A stretch of 64,000 bases of DNA from Roseiarcus sp963833955 (GTDB lineage: Bacteria; Pseudomonadota; Alphaproteobacteria; Rhizobiales; Beijerinckiaceae). Made by a program: the position numbers and the translations under genes. Shown piece by piece: positions 25,888 through 33,958 of the stretch (position 1 is its first letter; every line of letters starts with the position of its first letter). The stretch is from contig CAWHZY010000007.1 of NCBI GenBank assembly GCA_963833955.1, positions 186,001 to 250,000 of the forward strand, in the 5' to 3' direction. The notes beneath the pieces are model-generated. The model searched no databases. It saw nothing but the letters and a program-made list of their open reading frames with translations, and had not been told where the DNA came from.

Positions 25888-27564
25888 ATGCGCCATCTGC
25901 CGATTTTTCTCGAGCTCGGCGATAAGGCCGCAATCGTCGTCGGCGGCGGCGTGGTGGCCGCGCGACGGGCGGAACACCTGGTCAGAGCCGGCGCTCGCGT
26001 GACGACGTTCGCGCCTGCGCTCAGCGATGATTTTCGCGAGCTTCTCGATGCGCCGAACTTTCACCACACGGCGCGCAATCCCGAGCCTGAGGATTTCGAG
26101 ACCTTCGCGCTCTGCTTCGTGGCGCTCGAGGATGAGCGTATGTCAGCCGAGGCCTGGGCGGCGGCAAAGAGGGCCGGCGCATGGGTGAACGTCGCTGACC
26201 GGCCCCAGTTCTGCGACTTCATCATGCCCGCGATTATCGACCGCGACCCGCTCGTCGTCGCGATTTCGACCGGCGGGGCGTCGCCGATTCTGGGCCGCAT
26301 GCTGAAGGCCCGCCTGGAAACCGCCATTCCCGCCGCTTATGGCCGTCTTGCGGGCCTCATGGGCGGATTCCGCGACGCGGTGGGCAAGGCGATCGCCTCT
26401 CCGATCCAGCGGCGCCGATTCTGGGAGACCGTGCTCGAGGGACCGATCGCGGAACGCGCGCTCTCAGGCGACGAGAGCGCCGCGGCCGCCGAACTCACCC
26501 GCGTTATCGAACGCCTAGGCGTCGAGAAGGCCGAGGCGCCGCGCGGCGAGGTCTATCTCGTCGGCGCGGGGCCCGGCGATCCCGACCTTCTGACCTTCCG
26601 CGCCCTTCGGCTCATGCAGAAGGCCGATGTCGTGCTCTACGACCGGCTCACCGACCCGCATGTGATGAACCTGGTGCGGCGCGAAGCGGAGCGCATTTAT
26701 GTCGGCAAGCAGCCGGAAGACCATGAATTGCCGCAAGGCGAGATCAGCGCGCTCCTGGTGAAGCTCGCCAGGCAGGGCAAGCGGGTGCTGCGCCTCAAGG
26801 GCGGCGATCCCTTTGTGTTCGGTCGCGGCGGCGAGGAGATCGAAGCGCTCGCCGCAGAGGGGATTCCGTTTCAGGTCTGTCCGGGGATCACCGCGGCGAT
26901 CGGCGCGTCGGCCTATTCCGGCATTCCCCTCACCCACCGCGACCACGCGCAAGCTTGCGTCTTCGTGACCGGCCATGGGAAGGACGGCAAAATCGATCTC
27001 GACTGGACGGCGCTCTTGCAACCGCGCCAGACGGTTGCGATCTATATGGGGCTGCGCAACGTCGAGGCCCTGACACGCGAGTTTGTTGCGCGCGGCGCGG
27101 ACACGGATTTGCCGGCGGCGATCATCGACAATGCCACCCGCCCCGATCAACGGGTGGTTGTCGGCACGCTCGGAACGCTGGCCGCGAGGGCGCGCGCAGC
27201 CGAACTGACCGGGCCCTCGATCATCATCGTCGGGACGGTTGTGACGCTGCGAGACACGCTCGATTGGCGCCCGGCTGCCGAGCCTGCGCACCTCAGCCGA
27301 GAATGGGCGCTCGGCCGCGGCGAGCGGGAAGGACTGAGATGGTTTCGCGCGACGAGGTCATGGCGGCGCTGGCGGGAATTCCGGGGCCGGACGGGCGCGC
27401 GTCCTTGGCCGATTCCGGCGCGCTCAATGGCGTCACCATTCGCGACGGCAAGGTGTTCGTCGCCATCGCCATCGACCCGGCGCGGGCCAAGGCGATGGAG
27501 CCGATGCGGGCTGACGCCGAGGCGGCAGTCAGAGCGATTCCCGGCGTCGCCGGGGCCGTGGTGA
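25888..27564 (+). CDS. cysG: siroheme synthase CysG, 3' end probably frameshifted
   Basis: Bifunctional precorrin-2 dehydrogenase/ferrochelatase plus uroporphyrinogen-III methyltransferase. Residues 1-210 form the NAD-dependent part (LELGDKAAIVVGGGVVAARRAE; ISTGGASPILGR); residues about 222-465 the methyltransferase (VYLVGAGPGDPDLLT; LRLKGGDPFVFGRGGEE; CPGITAAIGASAYSGIPLTHR). The frame as given runs on to 27564 and overlaps mrp by about 225 bases with an arginine-rich tail that looks non-genuine. One extra base late in the gene would instead end it at the TGA at 27335-27337, just before the mrp ATG, the more natural arrangement. Confidence 0.93.
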   Translation: MRHLPIFLELGDKAAIVVGGGVVAARRAEHLVRAGARVTTFAPALSDDFRELLDAPNFHHTARNPEPEDFETFALCFVALEDERMSAEAWAAAKRAGAWVNVADRPQFCDFIMPAIIDRDPLVVAISTGGASPILGRMLKARLETAIPAAYGRLAGLMGGFRDAVGKAIASPIQRRRFWETVLEGPIAERALSGDESAAAAELTRVIERLGVEKAEAPRGEVYLVGAGPGDPDLLTFRALRLMQKADVVLYDRLTDPHVMNLVRREAERIYVGKQPEDHELPQGEISALLVKLARQGKRVLRLKGGDPFVFGRGGEEIEALAAEGIPFQVCPGITAAIGASAYSGIPLTHRDHAQACVFVTGHGKDGKIDLDWTALLQPRQTVAIYMGLRNVEALTREFVARGADTDLPAAIIDNATRPDQRVVVGTLGTLAARARAAELTGPSIIIVGTVVTLRDTLDWRPAAEPAHLSREWALGRGEREGLRWFRATRSWRRWREFRGRTGARPWPIPARSMASPFATARCSSPSPSTRRGPRRWSRCGLTPRRQSERFPASPGPW

Positions 27565-28481
27565 CGTTGACCGCCGAAGCCGCGCGCGCCGTTGCTGGCG
27601 CCCCGGGCGGTCACGCCCATGCAGGCCATGAGAGCAAGGCGCCGCCGGTCCGGCACGGCCGGCCGAGCGAACCCATACCCGGCGTTAAGCACATCATCGC
27701 CGTCGCCTCGGGCAAGGGCGGGGTGGGAAAGTCGACGGTCGCCTGCAATCTCGCCGTTGGGCTCGCGAAGCTCGGACTCGCTGTCGGTGTCCTGGACGCC
27801 GACCTGTTCGGGCCGTCCATGCCCAAGCTGTTCGGCCTCCATTCCAAACCGAGCATAGCGCCGGACGGCAAGAGGCTCATTCCGCTCGAAAGCTTCGGCG
27901 TCAAGGTGATGTCGATCGGCTTCCTGATCGATGAGGGCGCGCCGGTGGTCTGGCGGGGACCGATGGTGGTGTCGGCGCTGAACCAGCTCCTGCGCGAGGT
28001 GGTGTGGGGCGAGCTCGACGTGCTGGTCGTCGACATGCCGCCGGGCACCGGCGACACGCAGCTGACAATGGCCCAGAACGTGCCGCTTGCGGGCGCGGTG
28101 ATCGTATCGACGCCGCAGGATCTGGCGCTGATCGACGCCCGGCGCGGCATTGCGATGTTCAACCAGGTCAAAATCCCGCTGCTCGGCGTCGTCGAGAATA
28201 TGAGCTATTTCGTCTGTCCCCATTGCGGCGGGCGGACGGATGTCTTTTCGCACGGAGGGGCGCGCAAGGAGGCCGAAAAGCTCGGCGTCCCGTTCCTCGG
28301 CGAGGTGCCGCTCGATATCGCCATCCGCGCCAATTCCGATGACGGGCGCCCGGTCGTCGCGAGCATGGCCGACAGCCCGCAAGCCGGCGCCTTGCTTGAG
28401 ATTGCGCGACGGGTGGCGGACACGCTTGCCGCCGGCGCGCCGGGCGCAAAGCCTGCGCCGCGCATCCGCATCCTCGAGTGA
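27339..28481 (+). CDS. Mrp/NBP35-type iron-sulfur cluster carrier ATPase
   Basis: Cytoplasmic P-loop protein that carries and delivers Fe-S clusters. The 380-residue protein has an N-terminal MIP18/DUF59-like part (DEVMAALAGIPGPDGRA), the deviant Walker A ASGKGGVGKSTVACNLA near 122-138, Walker B-like LVVDMPPGTGDTQLT and the cluster-binding YFVCPHCGG near 290. A GGGAAGGA site precedes the ATG. It follows cysG; siroheme needs Fe-S partners, so co-expression makes sense. Confidence 0.94.
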   Translation: MVSRDEVMAALAGIPGPDGRASLADSGALNGVTIRDGKVFVAIAIDPARAKAMEPMRADAEAAVRAIPGVAGAVVTLTAEAARAVAGAPGGHAHAGHESKAPPVRHGRPSEPIPGVKHIIAVASGKGGVGKSTVACNLAVGLAKLGLAVGVLDADLFGPSMPKLFGLHSKPSIAPDGKRLIPLESFGVKVMSIGFLIDEGAPVVWRGPMVVSALNQLLREVVWGELDVLVVDMPPGTGDTQLTMAQNVPLAGAVIVSTPQDLALIDARRGIAMFNQVKIPLLGVVENMSYFVCPHCGGRTDVFSHGGARKEAEKLGVPFLGEVPLDIAIRANSDDGRPVVASMADSPQAGALLEIARRVADTLAAGAPGAKPAPRIRILE

Positions 28482-28492
28482 AGGGAGCCGCG

Positions 28493-28780
28493 ATGGCCTG
28501 GCCGACCGATATTACGGCGATGGATAAGGGCCGCACCCTGGAAGTCGCGTTCGACGACGGCCAGGTGATCCGACTGACTGCAGAGCGGCTGCGCGTGGAG
28601 AGCCCAAGCGCTGAGGTGCAAGGCCATTCGCCGAGCCAGAAGAAGATTGTCACGGGCAAGGAGAACGTCGCTATCGTCGCGATCGACCCCGTTGGCAATT
28701 ACGCCATCAAGATCGTGTTCGACGACGGACACGACACCGGCCTCTATAGCTGGGACTATCTGCGCAAGCTTGCTGGCTAA
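28493..28780 (+). CDS. DUF971 domain protein
   Basis: 95-residue protein with the DUF971/GBBH-like N-terminal fold (LEVAFDDGQVIRLTAERLRVESPSAEVQGH; GNYAIKIVFDDGHDTGLYSWDYL). The family often neighbours mrp or Fe-S genes, as here, and is suspected to take part in cofactor assembly, but no activity is established. It starts 11 bases after the mrp stop behind AAGGGAGCC. Confidence 0.88.
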   Translation: MAWPTDITAMDKGRTLEVAFDDGQVIRLTAERLRVESPSAEVQGHSPSQKKIVTGKENVAIVAIDPVGNYAIKIVFDDGHDTGLYSWDYLRKLAG

Positions 28781-28896
28781 TACCAATTCTGTTTGAGCGC
28801 GACTCATCGCGCTCGAACCCGCGCGACGGCGCGGGCGCGCATTCGCGCTTCGGCCATAAGGCGATGATCGGTTCCGATCATCGAGTCTTGGTATTA
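28781..28896 (-). repeat. dispersed palindromic element, copy B (reverse)
   Basis: Reverse copy between the convergent DUF971 and epsG-type genes. It begins TACCAATTCTGTTTGAGCGC and ends GATCATCGAGTCTTGGTATT, so TACCAA and TTGGTA form matching ends. The inner hairpins match copy A. Confidence 0.92.
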
Positions 28897-28928
28897 GTTT
28901 AGCAGTTCAGCGCGGTCGCGGGAAATCG

Positions 28929-29822
28929 TCAGAAGCGCGAGAGAATCGTACCCGCGATGTCGCACTGGAAGCCTTCCAGCGCCCGCGAGATCTTGCTGAT
29001 ATCCTTCGCCTTCGTTCGGTGGCGCCGAGCCGCGAGAATCGCCGCGCCGACGCGGGAAGCGACAACGTAGGCGTCGGCGCTCTCCAGGGCGGCGGGGGTG
29101 TCGTAGATCACCACGCCATAGTTTCGCTGCGCGTTTTGCGACAGCGTCAAAAATTCCTTGGAGCTCAGCAGTTCCTGCGGGTGGGGCGCGGTTGCGCCTG
29201 CGACGAGCAGCGACAGGCCGGGCACGATGTCGATGGTGACGGGCGGCAACTCGGCGTCGCCATGGGTCAAGGCCTCGACCAGGCCCTCCGTCTTCGGATC
29301 CACGCCAAACAGCGCCGCGAGCCTCGGCTTCCTCAAGTTTGCATCGACAAGGAGAGTAGGAACAGCCATCTGGGCGAAAGACAACGCGAGATTGGCGGCG
29401 AAATACGTCACTCCAACTTTGCGATGCGGCCCGATGACGGCGAAGGCGTTCTTGCCCTGCGACAAGGGCCCGGTTGCGAGCGCGGAGCGCACGGAGCGAA
29501 AGGCTTCGGCAGCGGTGCTAAAGGGCTGGTAGCCGACAACCAACTCTCGCGAGAAGCGGCCTTCGTCGACGCCGAAGTTCAGAACCGGATAATTGTAGCG
29601 TTTCGACAGCGCCAGAAACAAACTGTCGCGCCGCACCAGGCCCAGCGCGATCGCCGCCTCTCCAAATGTCAGCCCTTTGCGGCGCTGAAATCCGCGGATG
29701 GCCTCGACCTGAGCTTCGCTCAGATTGCCGGCTGCGAGGATCTGCTGCTCAATCGGATCCTTCGACGTCTGGACGGCGACGACGTTGTCCGAGTCTTTCT
29801 GATAATTCGGTTTAATCGCCAT
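28929..29822 (-). CDS. EpsG-like chain-length/tyrosine-kinase family ATPase
   Basis: Cytoplasmic ATPase partner of the Wzz-type protein next to it; in related systems it phosphorylates tyrosines and sets polysaccharide chain length. Of 297 residues, about 25-110 resemble the MshEN/GSPII_E N-terminal domain and 115-297 the CpsD/BY-kinase fold (VTYFAANLALSFAQMAVPTLLVDANLRKPRLAALFG; GVVIYDTPA). The Walker A region reads GPHRKVGVTY and lacks the usual GKS/T, as in some EpsG proteins, so activity is uncertain. No tyrosine cluster is seen at the C-terminus. Confidence 0.85.
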   Translation of the reverse strand: MAIKPNYQKDSDNVVAVQTSKDPIEQQILAAGNLSEAQVEAIRGFQRRKGLTFGEAAIALGLVRRDSLFLALSKRYNYPVLNFGVDEGRFSRELVVGYQPFSTAAEAFRSVRSALATGPLSQGKNAFAVIGPHRKVGVTYFAANLALSFAQMAVPTLLVDANLRKPRLAALFGVDPKTEGLVEALTHGDAELPPVTIDIVPGLSLLVAGATAPHPQELLSSKEFLTLSQNAQRNYGVVIYDTPAALESADAYVVASRVGAAILAARRHRTKAKDISKISRALEGFQCDIAGTILSRF

Positions 29823-29888
29823 GGACTCAAGCTCTCAATTATTCAGCTGACGACCCGCTGCACGCAACGGGGCCCGCAAAAAACGTTA

Positions 29889-29899
29889 CCCCCCCCCCC
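29889..29899. repeat. run of 11 C
   Basis: A homopolymer of eleven C in the gap between the epsF-type and epsG-type genes, 67 bases before the epsG-type start on its coding (minus) strand, where it is a G run. Such tracts slip easily in replication and in sequencing. Confidence 0.9.
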
Positions 29900-29983
29900 A
29901 ATGTTTCCCGAACCGTGCCCGGCTTGGGGGCCAGGCCCGCGGCCGCCCAAAACCGAACCTTGACACGGGCCGAACCAGTGAAC

Positions 29984-31384
29984 TCAGGCGGCTCGAAGGG
30001 CGCGGCGCGGCGCGCCAATTCGCTTCGCGCGTCCCGTCTTGTCGATCGTGCCCAAGAACGGGGCGGACGCCGCATGTTCCAGATCGACTGGAAAGCGAAC
30101 CCGCCGATCCGCCGCCTCGGCGAGAAGCGCCAGGATCAGCCCGAGGCCGAGGCCGGCCGCGATCCCGACTGGCATCACGATGAACGGTTTTGGAAACGCC
30201 GGCTCGACCGGCGGGGACGCCTTGTCGAGGACGGTCATGTCCGAAAATGTCAGCTTGCTCTTGAGCTTAGCCTGTTCTGCCGCCCTTTCCCGGGCGTTCA
30301 GCTGTTCGGCACGAAAGTCGACATCGTGCTGCAATTGCCCAAGCCGGTCGCGTTGCGCTTGAATGTCGATCAATGCCTTCTGCGCTTGCTCTTGCTCGGC
30401 CTCGAGGGACGCGATCTGGGTTTGCACCGTGCCGATGCGCTCTTTCAGATGCTGGCGCATTCTCTCGGTCGCGTCGCTCATCTGCTTGCGAAGCGTCGTG
30501 ATACTCGCCTGTTGGGCCAACATTTTCGGGTTGTTGGCGCCGAGCGCGCCCTTGGCGGCCGCCAATTCGGCTTCGGAGGACGCCAGCTTCTCTTTCAAAC
30601 CTGAGAGGATTTGCAGATCGGGATCCGACGGGTCGTTCGACAGGTCGGTCGAGCCGCTAGTCAGGCGGCTCTGAAGGGCGGTCAGCCCGGCCCTGGCGCT
30701 CGACAAGTCCGCGCCGATCGCCATGTATTGGCTGGTCTCCCTATCCGGGCCGCCGGCCACCGGCGCGACCATGTTCGCCTTCGATTGGAAGGCTCTGAGC
30801 GCCACCCGCGCGTCGTCCAGTTCCTTGCGCAATTCGTCGAGTTGCGGGGAAAACCACCGCGCGGTCTGGTCGGCCTCGGCGGCTTTCATGGCCACGGAGC
30901 CGTCGATGGTCGCCGCGAGAAACGCATTGGCGATCAGCGACGCCTGGTTGGCGTCGCCCGATTTATATTTAATCGTGAGGACATTCGTTCCCAAAACGAA
31001 CTTCGGATCGACATTCTTGATCAGACCCTCGGCCATCCATTCCTCGATGCTTTCGCGTCCAAAGGAAGGCGACTTTCTGAAATTCGCCTGAACCGCCGGA
31101 TTGTCGGTGAGATTCAATCTCTTGACAACATCGACCGCTACCCGCTGGCTGGTGACGAGCGATAGAATGTTGCCCTGGATCAACGTTATCGCGCCGAGGC
31201 CCGTCGACATTTCCGAAATCGGGTCGATGTTGCCGGGGTCGATGCTCGCGCTCGCGACGGCGTCGTATCGACCCGGCACAAACAGCAGCACCGCGCCCGC
31301 CACGATTACAGTGGTCAGGAGCGCCAGCATGACGATCCACGCCCGGCGCATGAGGATCACAAGAATTTGGCTTACCGACACCAC
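29984..31384 (-). CDS. EpsF-like polysaccharide chain-length determinant (Wzz family)
   Basis: Inner-membrane protein that controls exopolysaccharide length. The 466 residues show one membrane helix at each end (RAWIVMLALLTTVIVAGAVLLFVP; PFIVMPVGIAAGLGLGLILALLA) around a long periplasmic coiled-coil part (residues about 170-370, rich in E, A, L and Q). The conserved proline-rich stretch before the last helix (DKASPPVEPAFPKP) is typical of Wzz proteins. The start is GTG at 31384 or the next GTG, behind GGGAG. It lies between the export protein and ATPase genes. Confidence 0.9.
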   Translation of the reverse strand: MVSVSQILVILMRRAWIVMLALLTTVIVAGAVLLFVPGRYDAVASASIDPGNIDPISEMSTGLGAITLIQGNILSLVTSQRVAVDVVKRLNLTDNPAVQANFRKSPSFGRESIEEWMAEGLIKNVDPKFVLGTNVLTIKYKSGDANQASLIANAFLAATIDGSVAMKAAEADQTARWFSPQLDELRKELDDARVALRAFQSKANMVAPVAGGPDRETSQYMAIGADLSSARAGLTALQSRLTSGSTDLSNDPSDPDLQILSGLKEKLASSEAELAAAKGALGANNPKMLAQQASITTLRKQMSDATERMRQHLKERIGTVQTQIASLEAEQEQAQKALIDIQAQRDRLGQLQHDVDFRAEQLNARERAAEQAKLKSKLTFSDMTVLDKASPPVEPAFPKPFIVMPVGIAAGLGLGLILALLAEAADRRVRFPVDLEHAASAPFLGTIDKTGRAKRIGAPRRALRAA

Positions 31385-31438
31385 CCAACTCCCGGGCTAA
31401 AGGTCAACTCGCAATCAGGGCATAGCAGCACTTAATGA

Positions 31439-32242
31439 CTAGAATATGCGCTCGCTGATGATAATCGTATCGCCTGCCTCCACTTGATCGTCAAGAGAAG
31501 CCGGGACTACATAAGTTTGCCCGTTGCCTGACATCCGCTTGATTTTGATGCGCCACTCCGATCCGAGGACCGCCAGTCCGCCGCCAATCGAGATCGCTTG
31601 CTGGACCGTAATAGGGCGGAGGAGCGGATATTCTCCGGCTTTGCCCACATAACCGTAGAGATAGTAAAACGGCGCCAGATCGACAAAAACCTCATCATTA
31701 TTCGCGATTCTCAGACTGGCGCCAGGGCCGCGCCCCGCCTGGACGTCCTTGGAATCGAACTTCTGGATCGCGCCGCCGGCGCGGCGCACAGACACCGTTC
31801 CACCCAGGGCGGCATCCCGCAGGCCGCCTGCGCGGGACAGGAGTTGCGTGAGATTGGTTGGCCGATCCAGCGTGTATACGCCGGGCACGCCTACCTGCCC
31901 CTGGACGCTCGCTTGCGTGCCGAAGGTGGTGATTTCGACCAGCACGTGGGGATCGGTGACGATCTGACGCGAGGCCAGCTGTCGTTCGATTGCGTGCGCC
32001 ACCTGGTCTTCGCTCAACCCTGCCGCCCTGATCCGGCCAACATAGGGAAAGCTGATCGTCCCATCCGTTTCGACGCGGGTGGTGGTGTCCATGTCGGGTT
32101 GGTTGACGACCTTGATGGACACCGAGTCTTGCGGCGTGAGAACCCGGCCGGCGGCGAGGGCCCAACCCGGGACGACCGCGCCGATCGCCAGGACGGCCAG
32201 CCACATCGTCCACAGCCGCGCCATTCGCATCGTTTTCAGCAT
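31439..32242 (-). CDS. EpsE-like polysaccharide export protein (Wza family)
   Basis: Outer-membrane/periplasmic export component of 267 residues. After a signal peptide (LAVLAIGAVVPGWALA) comes the Poly_export domain (LTPQDSVSIKVVNQPDMDTTTRVETDGTISFPYVGRIRAAGL) and two SLBB domains (ASVQGQVGVPGVYTL; YLYGYVGKAGEYPLL). No lipobox cysteine is present, unlike many Wza proteins. It is preceded by GGGAGCGG and sits 23 bases from the barrel-protein gene, in one operon. Confidence 0.92.
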   Translation of the reverse strand: MLKTMRMARLWTMWLAVLAIGAVVPGWALAAGRVLTPQDSVSIKVVNQPDMDTTTRVETDGTISFPYVGRIRAAGLSEDQVAHAIERQLASRQIVTDPHVLVEITTFGTQASVQGQVGVPGVYTLDRPTNLTQLLSRAGGLRDAALGGTVSVRRAGGAIQKFDSKDVQAGRGPGASLRIANNDEVFVDLAPFYYLYGYVGKAGEYPLLRPITVQQAISIGGGLAVLGSEWRIKIKRMSGNGQTYVVPASLDDQVEAGDTIIISERIF

Positions 32243-32265
32243 TGTTCCGCTCCCACTTCGGACTG

Positions 32266-33549
32266 CTAGTACGGTCTATAGTTCAGGCTTACTGTCACAA
32301 TATCTTGGGGGGTTATAAAATGGTTTGCGACCTGCTCCGAATATGAGGCGCTCAGCGCGGCCGACAGGAAGGGCGTCATGGAGTAGTTCAAGCCGGTACT
32401 CAAGCTGTAAGTATTCTGCGAGCCAAAGAAAAAAGGGGAAAGGCCAGTTACCGCCGTAGACGACGTGAATGAGCTGGTAGAATAGGCAACCGACCCGCCA
32501 GCGCTGAGGGCGATCTTGGGCGTCAGCTGATAGGTCAGGCTCGTCTGGGCGCTGTACGACTGCTGCGCGTTGGCGATGACCGTCGTCGGAGGAGCGATTG
32601 TTCGCGACGCGGACGCGTTCAGGCTGAGCTTGGGCATAGGCGTCCACGTGGTGCTTATCGTATAGATCGGGAGGAGCGTTTTGGGCAGACCCAAGCTGAA
32701 TCCGCTCGTGACCCCAACCAGGCCGATGAGTCCGCTCGCGGAAAGGTTGGGATTGATTTGTCGCGTATAGTTGAGAGTGAAGCTATGAAAGTCGGTCTGG
32801 CTGACTAAGCCGAAAGCAGCCTGCTGCACCCCGGTTCGACCAGAGTAGTTCGCATCGGAGAGGCTGGCCAGCGCGGTGAGACTGCTGTCGCCTTTTGCAT
32901 ATTCAACCCCGGCGGCGATGAGCGCGGTTCGAGCGTTGAGCAGCGCGTCGATGGGATTTGAATTCGTCGTCGTGGTTAGACCGCTGTTGAACAGCAGCGA
33001 ATATCCGTTGGCGATTCCGCATTTTCCGGTTTCATTGACCGCGTCCGTCGTCGTGTAGTTTATCCCAGTTCCGACTTGTTCCGTGAGCTGGGCGGGCGAC
33101 TTGGAGAGACTCACGGCCAGAGCTCCCGAGCATCGCGACGTCACTTTCCAGTCAACGCCTGCGTTCAGCGAGTAAACAGTCGAATCGAACTGGACGTCGT
33201 GAAGATAGCGTATCACGCCGAACGTCGCGTCCAGAAACAACTGTTGACCGGATACGTTCGCCGTGGTTTGGAAGCCAAAATTGGATGTCGACGTAAAATC
33301 GCCGAGGATCGCCCCCTTCGGAGCAACGCCAATCGGAAAAGCGCCGATGTTCGAGTTATAGGACACGTTTTGGGAAGCCGTCAGCTTAAACGGCAGGTCA
33401 GCCCAGTTCTCCGGCACCGAAGGCAGAACAAATCCATCGAGAGACCCGTTTGCCGGGGTTACGGAACTCGATAGCTCCTGCCCCCGGCCGCCGGATACCG
33501 CGCCAAGCGTCAGGACCACCGCGAGCGTGAAGGCCCCGCTCCGCCTCAT
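32266..33549 (-). CDS. EpsL-like outer-membrane beta-barrel protein
   Basis: 427-residue protein with a signal peptide (MRRSGAFTLAVVLTLGAVSG) and a long series of alternating beta strands with aromatic ends, finishing DIVTVSLNYRPY, a C-terminal outer-membrane insertion pattern. It is the first gene of the export set and matches the EpsL-type barrel found with exosortase-linked exopolysaccharide genes. I chose ATG 33549 because AAAGGGGTGG precedes it and it leads straight into the signal peptide. The family match is by pattern and position. Confidence 0.78.
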   Translation of the reverse strand: MRRSGAFTLAVVLTLGAVSGGRGQELSSSVTPANGSLDGFVLPSVPENWADLPFKLTASQNVSYNSNIGAFPIGVAPKGAILGDFTSTSNFGFQTTANVSGQQLFLDATFGVIRYLHDVQFDSTVYSLNAGVDWKVTSRCSGALAVSLSKSPAQLTEQVGTGINYTTTDAVNETGKCGIANGYSLLFNSGLTTTTNSNPIDALLNARTALIAAGVEYAKGDSSLTALASLSDANYSGRTGVQQAAFGLVSQTDFHSFTLNYTRQINPNLSASGLIGLVGVTSGFSLGLPKTLLPIYTISTTWTPMPKLSLNASASRTIAPPTTVIANAQQSYSAQTSLTYQLTPKIALSAGGSVAYSTSSFTSSTAVTGLSPFFFGSQNTYSLSTGLNYSMTPFLSAALSASYSEQVANHFITPQDIVTVSLNYRPY

Positions 33550-33958
33550 ACCACCCCTTTGCCTCAAAACGCATGCTTGCGCACGAACAACGCCTAGTCC
33601 TCGCCGCCGTCGTTCGTCATACTCGCCAACTCTCTATACGTCTTCACGACACGGGCAATTCCGCTCGTCGTCGGCCTCAGACCGGCGACGTCGCCGGCGG
33701 CTTCCTGCACAAAAGACTTCGAACCTCAGCCATGATGTCCTCGCGAACCGCGGAGGCGGTTTACCGCGGCGCAAAGTCACGTGCTGCGGGCCGACGCAAA
33801 CAGCCATGCATACGCATATTCGCCCCCCCCGGACAAGGCGACAAAAGCCACACTTGCGGACAAAATATGTCCGGCGGGTCGCTTCTGGACATCATTGTCT
33901 AGACCGGCGCCAGACGGTTCGGGTAGCAAGGAAGCGCTTCAGTTATGGGGAGCCGCGG
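33550..33958. other. intergenic region between the eps set and the dimethylglycine dehydrogenase gene
   Basis: About 410 bases between divergent genes without a convincing ORF. It holds a run of eight C (33823-33830) and two similar palindromes near 33858 and 33887. It must contain the promoters of both flanking units. Confidence 0.6.
33858..33900 (+). promoter_or_regulatory. two neighbouring GGACA...TGTCC palindromes
   Basis: GGACAAAATATGTCC at 33858-33872 and GGACATCATTGTCT at 33887-33900, with nearly the same arms, lie 59 bases before the start of the dehydrogenase gene. A TetR-type gene follows that gene, so it may bind here. The sites are seen directly; the regulator is inferred. Confidence 0.45.
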
